Below the pieces are notes generated by a model. The model did not search any database. It was not told where the DNA came from and was given only the letters and a program-made list of their open reading frames with translations. From Pelagicoccus sp. SDUM812002 (lineage in GTDB: Bacteria > Verrucomicrobiota > Verrucomicrobiia > Opitutales > Opitutaceae), in NCBI RefSeq assembly GCF_031127835.1, contig NZ_JARXHX010000028.1:1-38513 (forward strand): a stretch of 38,513 nucleotides of DNA. The letters are read 5' to 3'. A program made the translations under genes and the position numbers. This document shows positions 6,796 to 15,606 of this stretch, piece after piece. Each line of letters begins with the position of its first letter. Within the stretch, counting starts at the first letter, position 1.

Positions 6796-8153
6796 ATTTC
6801 GACGGCTTTCAGCGGCTCGGGATCGATGACCTTGACGGGGTGGTCTGCCGCTTCCAGGGCCTGGCTGAACCAATCGCGAGCTCCTGGGTCACCGTGCGTG
6901 AGGACGATGTTTTTGGGCTCTGCAGCGAGGGCGAACTCCAAAATCTCATCGCGATCCGCGTGTCCGCTCATTTCGTAGCGGTTGACCTCCGCTAACACGG
7001 GGCATTGGTAGTCAAGAACGTCGAACAAAAAGGTCTCGCCTGGTTTCGTGTCCAGAAGCTTGCCGCCCGGCGTGTCGGGATCGCAGTACCCAACGAAGCA
7101 AATCGAGTTTCGCGTGCTCGCCAAGATAGTGGAAGCCAGCTGGTAGCTCGGTGTGCGCTCCACAAGCATGCCGCTGCTCAGCACGAAAACGCCAGGCTCT
7201 CCGGGCTCCTTCCCTGGGACCAGCTTGCGGGGAGGGCGTTTGAGGCGAAGTTCCTTGGTGACCTTCCGCGTGTACGAAATCAGTTGGGTACGCTTGGTGA
7301 TGTGATCGAAATAGTCTGCGATATCGAGCCCTAGGCCCGCCCCGTAAACGGGACACTTGGGAAGGCGTCCGTCTTTGCGGGCGTCGTTGAGGAGGGTGAG
7401 CAACTCTTGCATGCGGCCAAGAGCGAAAACGGGGATAAGGACGGATCCGCCGCGACGGATCGTATCGCCGACTTGCTTGAGCAGGCGTTTGACTTCACTC
7501 TCGCGGGTTGTGCCTTCGGTCCTCTCGGTTTCGCCACGAGTGGTTTCGATAACCATAGCATCGAACTTCTTCGCTTTCGGGAAACGGGCCCCGTTGAGGA
7601 CGCGCTGGTCGTCGAAAAGTACATCGCCCGTGAAGAAAACGGTCTTGCCGCCGTGCTCGATCTGAAAGCCGCCTGCTCCGGCCACGTGACCCGCTTGGTA
7701 GAGCGTGATGGTGATGGCTTCACCCTTGTGGTTGAGCTGGAGCGGCTCCTTGTACTTGAGCGGCTCGAAGCGACTCCCGATCCCGTCGATATCGTCGTGC
7801 GTAAAAAGTGGATACTCTGGAATCCGCTTCTCCTCCTTTTGCCGCTTCATGACGTTGCAGGAATTGTGAAGCATGCGTTCGACCAGCATTTGACTGGGCA
7901 AGCTCATGAATACGCGCGCCTTAGGATGCTTGCGGAGGAGGACCGGGAGCGAGCCGATATGGTCCAAGTGGCAGTGCGTCACGATGACGAAGTCGATCTC
8001 CCGATCTCCGATATGGTCAAAGTGAGGCATGGCCGCGTTTCCAGTCAGCTTCGGGTGGAGACCCGCATCGACTACGAAGGTGTAGCTCCCCGCTTCGACG
8101 AGCAGCGAATTTGAGCCAATGCCTCCCTCTCTATTTAGGTCCGTGATTTTCAT
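6792..8153 (-). CDS. Metallo-beta-lactamase / beta-CASP family ribonuclease-like protein
   Basis: A 453-residue MBL-fold hydrolase with a beta-CASP insert and C-terminal RMMBL segment, the layout of CPSF73/Ysh1-like RNA exonucleases and endonucleases. The metal-binding HCHLDH is at residues 60-65, followed by a later His in AGHVAGAGG and the Asp of FTGDVLFDD. The beta-CASP region has IPVFALGRMQELL, and the RMMBL end has MSGHADRDE and VLTHGDPGA, which supply the last histidines. I chose the ATG at 8153 (MKITDLNREGGIGSN) because the fold starts there. The frame is open to 8246, but the extra 31 residues overlap tcdA. It probably processes or degrades RNA. It could be cotranscribed with tcdA, 64 nt upstream. 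Confidence 0.87.
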   Translation of the reverse strand: MKITDLNREGGIGSNSLLVEAGSYTFVVDAGLHPKLTGNAAMPHFDHIGDREIDFVIVTHCHLDHIGSLPVLLRKHPKARVFMSLPSQMLVERMLHNSCNVMKRQKEEKRIPEYPLFTHDDIDGIGSRFEPLKYKEPLQLNHKGEAITITLYQAGHVAGAGGFQIEHGGKTVFFTGDVLFDDQRVLNGARFPKAKKFDAMVIETTRGETERTEGTTRESEVKRLLKQVGDTIRRGGSVLIPVFALGRMQELLTLLNDARKDGRLPKCPVYGAGLGLDIADYFDHITKRTQLISYTRKVTKELRLKRPPRKLVPGKEPGEPGVFVLSSGMLVERTPSYQLASTILASTRNSICFVGYCDPDTPGGKLLDTKPGETFLFDVLDYQCPVLAEVNRYEMSGHADRDEILEFALAAEPKNIVLTHGDPGARDWFSQALEAADHPVKVIDPEPLKAVEI

Positions 8154-8217
8154 GCCTACTGAAATTGGCTGGATGCAGAGGGAAAGCCCCGTAACGGTCA
8201 AGGCATTTGAAGACCGC

Positions 8218-9015
8218 CTAAACGGACTCGCCAGAAGGAGTTGCAAGGTGCTTCAGCACATGCGATGCAGCGAAAAATCCAAAGGTGCCGGTTAGGTGAG
8301 TAGCAGCTCCGTAACCACTGGAGCAGTCCAGCCTTACACTCTTCGGTCCATCGTCTTCGCCTTCGATGTCGCACGTTTCCGGATACATCGGCTCTTCAGG
8401 AGAGAATACGCAGTCGATGTTAAACTTGCGCTTCTTCAGGCGAGGGAAGTCGTGCTGTTGACGAAGTTGCTTGCGGACGCGCTTGAGTAGTTGGTCGTTA
8501 ATGGACCGGGCGAGGTCGCAGATCTGAATCTGCGTGGGATCGACACGGCCCCCCGCCCCTCCGATTGTTAGAACCGGAATTTCGAGTCGCTTACAGGCAG
8601 CGATGATCGAAACCTTGTGGGTCGTGCTGTCGATGGCGTCGATGACATAGTCGAACCTCGGAGCGAGTATCTCGTCGACGTTTTTGGCGGTAAGGAAGGT
8701 ATGCAGCGTCGTGACCTGACACTCGGGGTTGATCGCCCTGCAACGTTGGGCCATGGTCTCGATTTTCGAAGCGCCGATCAGGCCGTCGAGGGCGTGGATC
8801 TGGCGGTTGATGTTGCTCTCGCAGATGTCATCTAGGTCGACGAGGGTAAGCTTGCCGATACCGCTGCGGGCAAGCGCTTCGACAATCCAAGAGCCGACAC
8901 CGCCAATACCGACCACGCAGACGTTCGCTCGCCGAAAGCGTTGCAAGGCAGCTGCTCCGTAGAGCCTGCCTATCCCGCCGAAGCGAAAGTCGAAGTTTGC
9001 CTGCATGTCTGCCAT
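8218..9015 (-). CDS. tcdA: TcdA, tRNA threonylcarbamoyladenosine dehydratase
   Basis: A 265-residue ThiF/E1-like enzyme that uses ATP to cyclise t6A37 of tRNA into ct6A. The N-terminus RFGGIGRLYG (11-20) is characteristic of TcdA/CsdL. The nucleotide loop GIGGVGS lies at 36-42, followed by LVDLDDICESNINRQ, whose NRQ motif contacts ATP. Two SxxxP/C-rich segments near the end (FSPEEP and RLDCSSGYGAATHLTGTFGF) match the family. Length is normal (E. coli 268). The start at 9015 has an AGGA upstream; an internal ATG at 9006 is an alternative. The csdA/csdE partners are absent here. Confidence 0.93.
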   Translation of the reverse strand: MADMQANFDFRFGGIGRLYGAAALQRFRRANVCVVGIGGVGSWIVEALARSGIGKLTLVDLDDICESNINRQIHALDGLIGASKIETMAQRCRAINPECQVTTLHTFLTAKNVDEILAPRFDYVIDAIDSTTHKVSIIAACKRLEIPVLTIGGAGGRVDPTQIQICDLARSINDQLLKRVRKQLRQQHDFPRLKKRKFNIDCVFSPEEPMYPETCDIEGEDDGPKSVRLDCSSGYGAATHLTGTFGFFAASHVLKHLATPSGESV

Positions 9016-9111
9016 CTTATCCTAGAAAGTGGCTGACCTTAGTGCGGAACTTCTGGGTTCTGGCAAGTACGGTTTTCAGCCCGAAAAATTGGAGTAGGTA
9101 AGCGCTTTGAC

Positions 9112-11199
9112 TTATTTTCTCCAGCTGTAGGTCAGCAAGATCTCTCGCGGCTCGTCGATGGTGACGAGTCCGTTGGTAGCAATGCCGGTGACGTTCTCTT
9201 CGTCGAAAAGGTTGGTGACAGCCAGAGATAAGCTGCTGTTTTCGTCAAGTCGGAGGCGGGCTCCAGCCGAGAGGTCGGCAGTAGCTCCCAAGCGTCTCGT
9301 ATTGCTGAGGTTTTCCCAACTGCGATCGTACCAACGGTAGTTCGTCCAAAGCGCGAGCCGCTCTGTGGCGGACCAATCCAGCGACGCAACCGCCTTCCAA
9401 GGTGAGGATTGCGGAAACGAGTTTCCGACCAATTCCCCCAACTCATCGCCTCTGATTTCAGTGTCGGCGTAGACTGCAGTGAGCGAAGCGTGCACCGTGT
9501 CTGTAAGCTGTTGCGATGCTTGTAGTTCAAACCCAGATACGCGGCTACGGTCGAGATTCACGCGAGCGCTTCCGGAGCCACCCTCGGGAATGAAGCCGAA
9601 GCGTGGATCAAATCCGGACTCGGTGGTGAAAAGCGCGTTCGCGACCATCTCTTCAGCTTCATATGAAAACGCGGACAGCCGAAGCTTGCTCATGCCGTCG
9701 GTAGAATCTCTTTGAACGGACACTTCCAGGCCTTGGTGCCGCTCGTTCGCGAGCTCGGGATTGGCTTCAGTGATGTCGTTTCGAACCCGGAAGGGACGGT
9801 AAAGCTCGTTTAGGGTAGGGGCTCGATAACCGCTGAAGAGAGCGACTTGAGTTGAGACTGTTTCAGAAAAGGTGTGTACCCAGTTCAGGTTTCCGCTTAG
9901 CACCGTGTCGCTGTTATCTGGATACTGGTCATCGAGAATGATGGAATTTGTTTCCGTATTGGTTTCGGTGCGTTGCCCCGACCTGCGGCTCACCTCTTCG
10001 AGGCGAGCGGTGAAGGAGAGCTTATCATCGGCGAGAAACTGCGAGTCCACCTGCGTGAAAATCCCGAAGAACTCCTGCTCACCTCCTGCATAACGCTCGC
10101 GGGTGAAGCCCGCTCCCAAATTTCGGTAGCGTTCGTTTACCGAGCCTTCTATGAGTCGGAAGTCGACTCCCGCTGCATAGCTCGTCCTTTGCTCGCTGTC
10201 ACTACGGTAAGTGATAGCCCCACCGATCGCTTGGGCAGGCACGTCGTATTGGTCGAGAGCAGGACTTTCAGAGCTGCGGTCGTCGTCCACAGAGGCGAAG
10301 ACGTTCTGGAAGTCGCGATCTTGCAAGTAGAGGCTCAGGTTGAGCGTAGCGGCTTGAGATGGAATTTCTCGCTCGGAAATCAGGGAGAGATCGAGCGATT
10401 CGGTGCTGTTTCGGCCGACAGGCGTTCCGTTGCCACGCTCTTCGTCTAGCAGGCGCAGGCTTATTTGCGAATTCCAATAGTCGCCCGAGGTCCATGACAG
10501 GCGAGAGTTCAGGCTCGTGGCGGTAGAGTTAGCCGGTTCGTCAACGGCGCCGCGCTGAGACTCGAGCAAAGTGTGAAAACCGTCGGTATCAGAATGGTGT
10601 ATGCCTAAATCGAATACCGCCTCGTCACCTACCTTTTCGGCGGCGTAGGCCTTTATGTCGTAGCGGTCGGAGCTGCCGAGGCTTGCTTCGAAAGAGCGAG
10701 CTCCCGGCGCTGCTTCCCTAGCGATCATCGAAACAAGTCCGCCGGATGCCATGTTCCCCCAGGTTTCGCCGATACCGCTAGGATGTATCATGAGGGCTTC
10801 GACTTGAGATAAATCATACTGGTTCCAATAGATCCACGCACCGAAGGGATCGTTTTGCGGAACGCCGTTGTAGAGCACGAGCGAGCGCGATGTGGCGTTG
10901 GCTCCGAAGTTTCGCAGCCGGACCCCTTGCGTCGTTGGATGGGCGGCTATGGAATGCGTCCTTCGATACGAAGCGATGCCAGGGTAGAATGCGAGGGCAT
11001 CTGAAATGTCACGAAATTGCCCTAGCTCGAGATCGGGTAGTCCGATCGTCGATACGGCGGCTTGAGCGTAGTTGCCAGCCGCCGATATCCGATTGGCGTT
11101 CGCCACGAGAGGATCCAATTCGAAGGTCTCCGGCTCTGACTGGCCAGAGGCAAAAGTTGCGAAAAGGATGGCTGCTATGAAAATCGAGTTTGCTCGCAT
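9112..11199 (-). CDS. TonB-dependent outer membrane receptor
   Basis: A 695-residue outer membrane receptor that would import a siderophore, cobalamin, carbohydrate or other ligand with energy from TonB-ExbBD. Residues 1 to about 19 are a signal peptide (MRANSIFIAAILFATFASG). The plug domain follows with DISDALAFYPGI, TQGVRLRNFGANATSRSLVLYNGVPQNDPFG and ASGGLVSMI, all typical. The rest is a 22-strand barrel with alternating aromatic strands, ending SWRK rather than the usual terminal Phe. The TonB box is not clear, but FELDPLV near residues 27-33 is in the right place. The ATG at 11199 is preferred over an upstream TTG at 11214. Its nearest upstream neighbour is the aldo/keto reductase, 92 nt away. 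I see no cobalamin riboswitch, so the ligand is unknown. Confidence 0.92.
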   Translation of the reverse strand: MRANSIFIAAILFATFASGQSEPETFELDPLVANANRISAAGNYAQAAVSTIGLPDLELGQFRDISDALAFYPGIASYRRTHSIAAHPTTQGVRLRNFGANATSRSLVLYNGVPQNDPFGAWIYWNQYDLSQVEALMIHPSGIGETWGNMASGGLVSMIAREAAPGARSFEASLGSSDRYDIKAYAAEKVGDEAVFDLGIHHSDTDGFHTLLESQRGAVDEPANSTATSLNSRLSWTSGDYWNSQISLRLLDEERGNGTPVGRNSTESLDLSLISEREIPSQAATLNLSLYLQDRDFQNVFASVDDDRSSESPALDQYDVPAQAIGGAITYRSDSEQRTSYAAGVDFRLIEGSVNERYRNLGAGFTRERYAGGEQEFFGIFTQVDSQFLADDKLSFTARLEEVSRRSGQRTETNTETNSIILDDQYPDNSDTVLSGNLNWVHTFSETVSTQVALFSGYRAPTLNELYRPFRVRNDITEANPELANERHQGLEVSVQRDSTDGMSKLRLSAFSYEAEEMVANALFTTESGFDPRFGFIPEGGSGSARVNLDRSRVSGFELQASQQLTDTVHASLTAVYADTEIRGDELGELVGNSFPQSSPWKAVASLDWSATERLALWTNYRWYDRSWENLSNTRRLGATADLSAGARLRLDENSSLSLAVTNLFDEENVTGIATNGLVTIDEPREILLTYSWRK

Positions 11200-11291
11200 A
11201 ATAGTAAAAGGCAAAAGCGGGAACGAACGAGGTCGAGCTCACGATTGCCCTTGAGTTCAGTTGTTTGCTGTCGCCACTGAGCGATGGCCGT

Positions 11292-12281
11292 TCAGTAAGG
11301 ACCCCGGATCTGATCGCGCACCTCAGATTTGTAGAAGCCGCGCAATGTTTGGTGAAGCTCTGCAGAAAGCTTTGGGAGATCGGCAATCGCTGCGTTTCCA
11401 CGAGCCTGTTCAATACGAGTCGCTCCGGGAATAACCACCGAAACGGCCTCGTGATCTAGAATCCAGCGGAGGGCCATTTGGGCGAGGTTCATGCCCTCTG
11501 GAACGAGTGGTTTCAACTGGTCAGCCAACGAAACACCTTTTTCGAAGGGTAGGCCGGCAAATGTTTCCCCAACGTTGAAGGCTTCACCATCCTTGTTGTA
11601 GTTGCGATGGTCCGAATCGCCAAAACGCGTATCCACCGAAAACTTACCGGAAAGCAGCCCGGATGCCAATGGCACTCGGGCGATGATGCCTACTTGCTTC
11701 TCGATCGCTAAGTCGAAGAGCTTGCGGATAGGCTTTTGGCGGAAGACGTTGAAAATTATTTGCAGGGAGGTGAGGGCTGGTGCCTTTTCGATGCAGAGAA
11801 GGGCCTCGTCCATGGATTCGACAGAAGCGCCGAAACGTTTAATCTTACCCTCGGCTACGAGTTTTTCGAGGATGGCCCAAACCTCGTCGCCGCGCATGAC
11901 CTCGGTGGGGATACAGTGCAACTGCACAAGATCTAGGGCGTCGGTCTTGAGGCGCCTGAGAGAGTCTTCCACTTTGGAGCGGATTCCCTGTTCGGTGTAG
12001 TTGTCTGGGTAGAGGTCGCCGAGCCGACCGAGCTTTGTGGCGACGAATATCTCGTCTTGAAGGCCAGCTTGCGAGAGGAAGTTGCCAATGATTTCCTCGG
12101 AGCGTCCGCCACCGTAGACGTCAGCGGTATCAAAGAAGGTGACACCGCTGTCGACGGTCGCTTTCAGGATGGCGGTCGCCTCCGCTACGTCGAGTTCTCC
12201 CCAGTCGCTGCCGAGCTGCCAGCAGCCGAGGCCGACGCGTGAAATATTGGTTTGGTCTTTGCCGAATGGATTGAATTGCAT
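11292..12281 (-). CDS. Aldo/keto reductase
   Basis: A 329-residue NADPH-dependent aldo/keto reductase of the YhdN/GSP69-like group, which reduces carbonyl substrates in the cytoplasm. The catalytic tetrad is visible as Asp51 (FFDTADVYGGG), Tyr56, Lys83 (VATKLG) and His122 (VQLHCIP). C-terminal RWILDHEAVSVVIPGA is the family cofactor loop. The ATG at 12281 (MQFNPFGKDQTNISRVGLG) puts the first strand at the usual place. The frame is open to 12470, but that extension is Arg/Ser rich and unlike the family. It reads away from leuA, and the shared 359-nt gap should hold both promoters. Confidence 0.9.
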   Translation of the reverse strand: MQFNPFGKDQTNISRVGLGCWQLGSDWGELDVAEATAILKATVDSGVTFFDTADVYGGGRSEEIIGNFLSQAGLQDEIFVATKLGRLGDLYPDNYTEQGIRSKVEDSLRRLKTDALDLVQLHCIPTEVMRGDEVWAILEKLVAEGKIKRFGASVESMDEALLCIEKAPALTSLQIIFNVFRQKPIRKLFDLAIEKQVGIIARVPLASGLLSGKFSVDTRFGDSDHRNYNKDGEAFNVGETFAGLPFEKGVSLADQLKPLVPEGMNLAQMALRWILDHEAVSVVIPGATRIEQARGNAAIADLPKLSAELHQTLRGFYKSEVRDQIRGPY

Positions 12282-12474
12282 ATCCGGCACCCTAATCCGC
12301 TCGTCGCATTGAGCAAACCCAATTGGGAAGCGGCTTTCGCTCTCACAGAAGAAAAGCCTGGTCGCTCCTTTCGAGAGAGTCCGCTCGGACCTTGACAGGG
12401 TGGCCGAGAGCGGTTGTGTTCCCCATCCTCTGATGAAGATTAACGTCCTAACGAAGCTACGACTTAGCAACCTA

Positions 12475-12509
12475 GACAGCCTATTTCTCGCTTAAGAATA
12501 GGGGCTGTC
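12475..12509 (+). promoter_or_regulatory. Long hairpin in the leuA 5' leader
   Basis: GACAGCCTATT (12475-12485) pairs with AATAGG-GG-CTGTC (12497-12509): 11 bp with a two-base bulge and an 11-nt loop. No T-run follows, so it is not a simple terminator. Placed 132 nt before the leuA start, it may be part of an RNA regulator of leucine synthesis. No known riboswitch class is recognised. Confidence 0.5.
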
Positions 12510-12529
12510 GGGACGTACGGATGTATCAT

Positions 12530-12549
12530 CGCTCCTCTGTGAGGTAGCG
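12530..12549 (+). promoter_or_regulatory. Second hairpin in the leuA 5' leader
   Basis: CGCTCCTC (12530-12537) pairs with GAGG-T-AGCG (12541-12549): 8 bp with one bulged T and a 3-nt loop. It lies 20 nt after the first hairpin and 91 nt before the leuA ATG. Together they suggest a folded leader. Confidence 0.45.
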
Positions 12550-12640
12550 CGAAAATCGGAATTACAGAGTATCGGCCCGGCATTTTTTGGGATTGCCCCT
12601 CCCATTTAGAGACGTTCGTTTTCACAACCGATAAAATGCC

Positions 12641-14311
12641 ATGCAAAAAAAGCCCATCAGTAAGTACCGAGCCTATCCGGTAATTGATCTGCCTGATCGC
12701 CAATGGCCAAGTCGCACCATCGACAAGGCCCCTATCTGGTGCAGCGTAGACCTACGCGACGGAAACCAATCCCTCGCCATCCCGATGAACGTCGAGGAGA
12801 AAGTGGAGCTTTTCAAAACACTAGTAGGAATCGGCTTCAAGGAAATCGAAGTGGGATTTCCTTCCGCCTCTGAAACGGAGTTCGCTTTTCTCCGTCGCCT
12901 TGTATCGGACAACTTGATACCGGATGACGTGTCAATCCAAGTCCTTGTGCAGTGTCGCGAACACTTGATACGCCGCACGTTCGAGTCCCTGGAAGGCGTG
13001 AAGAGAGCCATCGTACACATCTACAATTCTACAAATCCGCTCCAGCGCCGCGTGGTTTTCGGTTCGTCCAAGGACGAGATCCGCGACATCGCCGTGGAAG
13101 GTGCCCGATTGGTTAAGGAGTTGGTACCAACCTTGCCCGAAACGGAAATCGTTCTCCAATACTCACCGGAAAGCTTTTCCGATACGGAGTTGGAGTTCTC
13201 GCTGGAGTGTTGCGAGGCGGTGGCCGACGTTTGGGAACCGACTCCCGAGCGGAAAATGATCTTGAATTTGCCTGCCACGGTTGAGCTTTTCACTCCAAAC
13301 GTACATGCCGACCAGATCGAGTGGTTCTGCGGCAAGTTCTCCCGCAGGGACAGCGTGATCGTTAGCTTGCACACGCACAATGACCGCGGAACAGGTGTCG
13401 CCGCCACCGAGCTCGGCCTCTTGGCTGGCGCTGATCGGGTGGAAGGGACGCTCTTCGGCAACGGCGAGCGTACTGGAAACTTGGATATCGTAATCGTGGC
13501 ATTGAATATGTACACGCAGGGACTCGATCCTGAATTGGATTTCTCGAATCTTAACGATATCCGGGAGGTCTACGAACGCGTCACAAAAATGGATGTGCCA
13601 CCGCGCTCTCCGTACGGCGGTGATTTAGTGTTTACTGCTTTCTCCGGATCCCACCAAGACGCGATCAAGAAGGGTTTTGCTCAGATGCCGACAAACGAAA
13701 AGTCGCTCTGGCAAGTCCCATACATGACGATCGATCCGAAAGATCTAGGGCGGAGCTACCGCGCCATCATTCGCATCAACTCCCAATCCGGAAAAGGCGG
13801 AGTCGCCTACATCATGGAAAAGGAGTACGGATTCAACATGCCTAAAGCCATGCACAAGGAGCTTGGCGCCGTGGTAAACGCGATTGCTGACGAGACGGGC
13901 GACGAGATCACCCCGGCCGGCGTTTACGAGTGCTTTCAAAACGAATACATTCGGCTACGTGAACCTCTCGACGTGATCGAGTACCGTTCGGAACGCGTCG
14001 ACGACCACACGGTTGAAGGCTGGGCGGTCGTTCGCCACGATGGTAAAGAAGTGAATCTTCGCGGCACCGGCAACGGTCCGATTGCAGCCTTCGTCGATTC
14101 CGTCGCCAACATCGGCTACTCCGACTTCGAACTGCTATCGTACAGCGAACACTCGCTCTCCAAAGGGGCACGTTCTGAGGCCGTCTCCTACATCGAGCTC
14201 AAGGGTCCCGCCGGAGTCAGTTGCTTCGGAGCAGGTATCGACACGAATATCTCGATGGCGTCGATTCGCGGAGTTGTCAGTGCCTTGAATCGCTTGATCA
14301 AAGCAAAGTAA
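12641..14311 (+). CDS. leuA: 2-isopropylmalate synthase
   Basis: A 556-residue LeuA of the long (LeuA type 2, TIGR00970) form. It condenses acetyl-CoA with 2-oxoisovalerate, the committed step of leucine synthesis. The HMGL-like barrel has SVDLRDGNQSL (catalytic Arg and metal Asp at 37-43), the metal site HTHND at 244-248 (LHTHNDRGTGVAATELG), and LFGNGERTGN. The C-terminal 130 residues form the LeuA dimer domain that binds leucine for feedback inhibition, so enzyme-level control is expected. Length agrees with the family (about 560). It is monocistronic with a good terminator 24 nt after the stop. The leader is structured, and no leuB, leuC or leuD is in the window. Confidence 0.95.
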   Translation: MQKKPISKYRAYPVIDLPDRQWPSRTIDKAPIWCSVDLRDGNQSLAIPMNVEEKVELFKTLVGIGFKEIEVGFPSASETEFAFLRRLVSDNLIPDDVSIQVLVQCREHLIRRTFESLEGVKRAIVHIYNSTNPLQRRVVFGSSKDEIRDIAVEGARLVKELVPTLPETEIVLQYSPESFSDTELEFSLECCEAVADVWEPTPERKMILNLPATVELFTPNVHADQIEWFCGKFSRRDSVIVSLHTHNDRGTGVAATELGLLAGADRVEGTLFGNGERTGNLDIVIVALNMYTQGLDPELDFSNLNDIREVYERVTKMDVPPRSPYGGDLVFTAFSGSHQDAIKKGFAQMPTNEKSLWQVPYMTIDPKDLGRSYRAIIRINSQSGKGGVAYIMEKEYGFNMPKAMHKELGAVVNAIADETGDEITPAGVYECFQNEYIRLREPLDVIEYRSERVDDHTVEGWAVVRHDGKEVNLRGTGNGPIAAFVDSVANIGYSDFELLSYSEHSLSKGARSEAVSYIELKGPAGVSCFGAGIDTNISMASIRGVVSALNRLIKAK

Positions 14312-14334
14312 ACTTCAGCGCAATACACTTTCGA

Positions 14335-14366
14335 AGGCCCGGTCTCATTTGAGGTCGGGCCTTTTT
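14335..14366 (+). terminator. Rho-independent terminator of leuA
   Basis: AGGCCCG (14335-14341) pairs with CGGGCCT (14356-14362). The stem can extend inward through two G-U pairs and CTC/GAG to a 4-nt ATTT loop, giving 12 pairs. A T-run follows at once (14363-14366). It lies 23 nt after the leuA stop codon. Confidence 0.9.
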
Positions 14367-14543
14367 CTCGGAGTTTTCGACGGGCTGCAGACGCGCACGA
14401 GCGGAAAACATGCTGCGTTTGAAAAGTCCTTCGGGGATTTATCCGGAATTTAGGAAGAAGAGTTTGGGGAAGATACCCTAGAACGGCCTCGCGAGGTCGC
14501 AAATGCTCCGAATGCGGCAATCTTTGTGAGAAACTACGGAAGT

Positions 14544-14568
14544 TTGACTTAGGCCTCTAGCGTATAAT
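14544..14568 (+). promoter_or_regulatory. Possible sigma-70 promoter for the HDOD gene
   Basis: A perfect -10 TATAAT (14563-14568) is preceded by TTGACT (14544-14549), but the spacing is only 13 nt instead of 16-18, so the pair may not work as written. It is 166 nt before the HDOD start. Confidence 0.3.
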
Positions 14569-14733
14569 CCGAAGTAAACTTAGGTAGCTTTATTAGTTAT
14601 CCTACTAATCCAACTCTCTAATTCCAAACGAAACGATGATTTCCCACAAAATCACCGCGAGATCGCCTTCTTGTGCGACCGCTAGAAACCTTTCGGTCAA
14701 TGTCCACGACGTGACTGGGACCGCGAGCCAAGC

Positions 14734-15606
14734 ATGCTAATGAACAAGCAGCAGGTTATCGACTTTCTGACCACCGATTTCTCCTTGGCCAACTTGCCGG
14801 ATTCGTTCATGCAGCTGCGGCGCATCGCGAACGACCCGCATTCGGATATTGCAGACGTGGTCGAGGTTGTCCGTAAGGACACAGAATTGGCTGCCAGCCT
14901 CCTGAAGCTGTCGAATTCCTCGATTTACAATAACGGCAGCGAACAGGTCGGCACGATCGAAGAGGCGGCCCAGTTGCTAGGCCTTCGCAAAGTGGTCGAA
15001 AGCTCTTTGGCGCTGGGGATAATCCAAGAGGTTAAGATCGACAGCGAGCAATTTGACCTCCGGTGCTACTGGAAGAGAAGCCTGTCAGTGGCCACGATCG
15101 CAGAGGATGTCTACTTGGCCGCCCCTCGCTACCTAAAGACGATCATCGATCCCAAGATGCTCTACACGGCTGGACTTCTACACGACATTGGGATGTTAGC
15201 TCTCATCCAAGGTTTCACCGATGAAATGGCGAGGATTGTCGACTTAGCGGTTTGTCAAGGTCTTCCCATTCAAGAGGTTGAGCAGCGCGAGTTCGGTTTT
15301 ACGCACCAGGATGTTGGGCGGATTCTCTTCAAGAAGTGGAACCTTCCTGAGGAACTACAGAGCGTAGCCGGCTATCACCACAACCCTATCGAGCTAAGGC
15401 GTCGCCTTCTTTATCCCTTGGTAGATTTGGTCTACATCTCGGACTATATTTGCAGCGTATGCAGCGACCATACAGCAAGCGCCTTCAAACCGAAAATGTA
15501 CGAGGAAGTCTGGAAACGCTCGGGTATCAGCCTAAGCCTCATCGAAGACTTTGCCGATCGCATGGACGAGGTTTACGCTTCGACCAACGCCATACTGACC
15601 TGCTAG
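14734..15606 (+). CDS. HDOD domain protein
   Basis: A 290-residue HDOD-domain protein, a catalytically weak relative of HD phosphohydrolases used in bacterial signalling. The N-terminal segment LANLPDSFMQLRRIANDPHSDIADV and the pattern DTELAASLLKLSNSSIYNNG are the HDOD entry. GTIEEAAQLLGLRKV, TAGLLHDIGMLAL and GYHHNP follow in family order. The HD remnant is HDIG-like, but no full metal site is evident. No second domain is fused. The ATG at 14740 is an alternative start. Its stop overlaps the convergent Fur-family gene stop by 4 nt. A second HDOD protein is encoded at 30511-31359. Confidence 0.9.
   Translation: MLMNKQQVIDFLTTDFSLANLPDSFMQLRRIANDPHSDIADVVEVVRKDTELAASLLKLSNSSIYNNGSEQVGTIEEAAQLLGLRKVVESSLALGIIQEVKIDSEQFDLRCYWKRSLSVATIAEDVYLAAPRYLKTIIDPKMLYTAGLLHDIGMLALIQGFTDEMARIVDLAVCQGLPIQEVEQREFGFTHQDVGRILFKKWNLPEELQSVAGYHHNPIELRRRLLYPLVDLVYISDYICSVCSDHTASAFKPKMYEEVWKRSGISLSLIEDFADRMDEVYASTNAILTC

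Larger units (their letters stand above)
12282..12640. other. Intergenic region between aldo/keto reductase and leuA, with structured leuA leader
   Basis: No gene is seen. The right half holds two strong hairpins (12475-12509 and 12530-12549) upstream of leuA. The left half should carry the divergent promoters, but I see no clear -35/-10 pair. A short frame at 12521 (ATG, eight codons, TAG) has no leucine codons, so it is not a classical leucine attenuator peptide. Confidence 0.6.
14312..14733. other. Intergenic region between leuA and the first HDOD gene
   Basis: Apart from the leuA terminator, this 422-nt stretch holds no gene. It contains a 10-bp palindrome CCTCGCGAGG at 14487-14496 and a consensus TATAAT at 14563-14568 that may belong to the HDOD gene promoter. 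Confidence 0.55.

Noticed and set aside
7407-8114. 235-codon plus-strand open frame opposite the metallo-beta-lactamase gene
   Set aside because: The minus strand carries complete catalytic motifs; the plus frame is a shadow.
11215-11291. Cobalamin riboswitch upstream of the TonB receptor
   Set aside because: The 77-nt spacer to the preceding gene is too short for the full element and no conserved box could be found.
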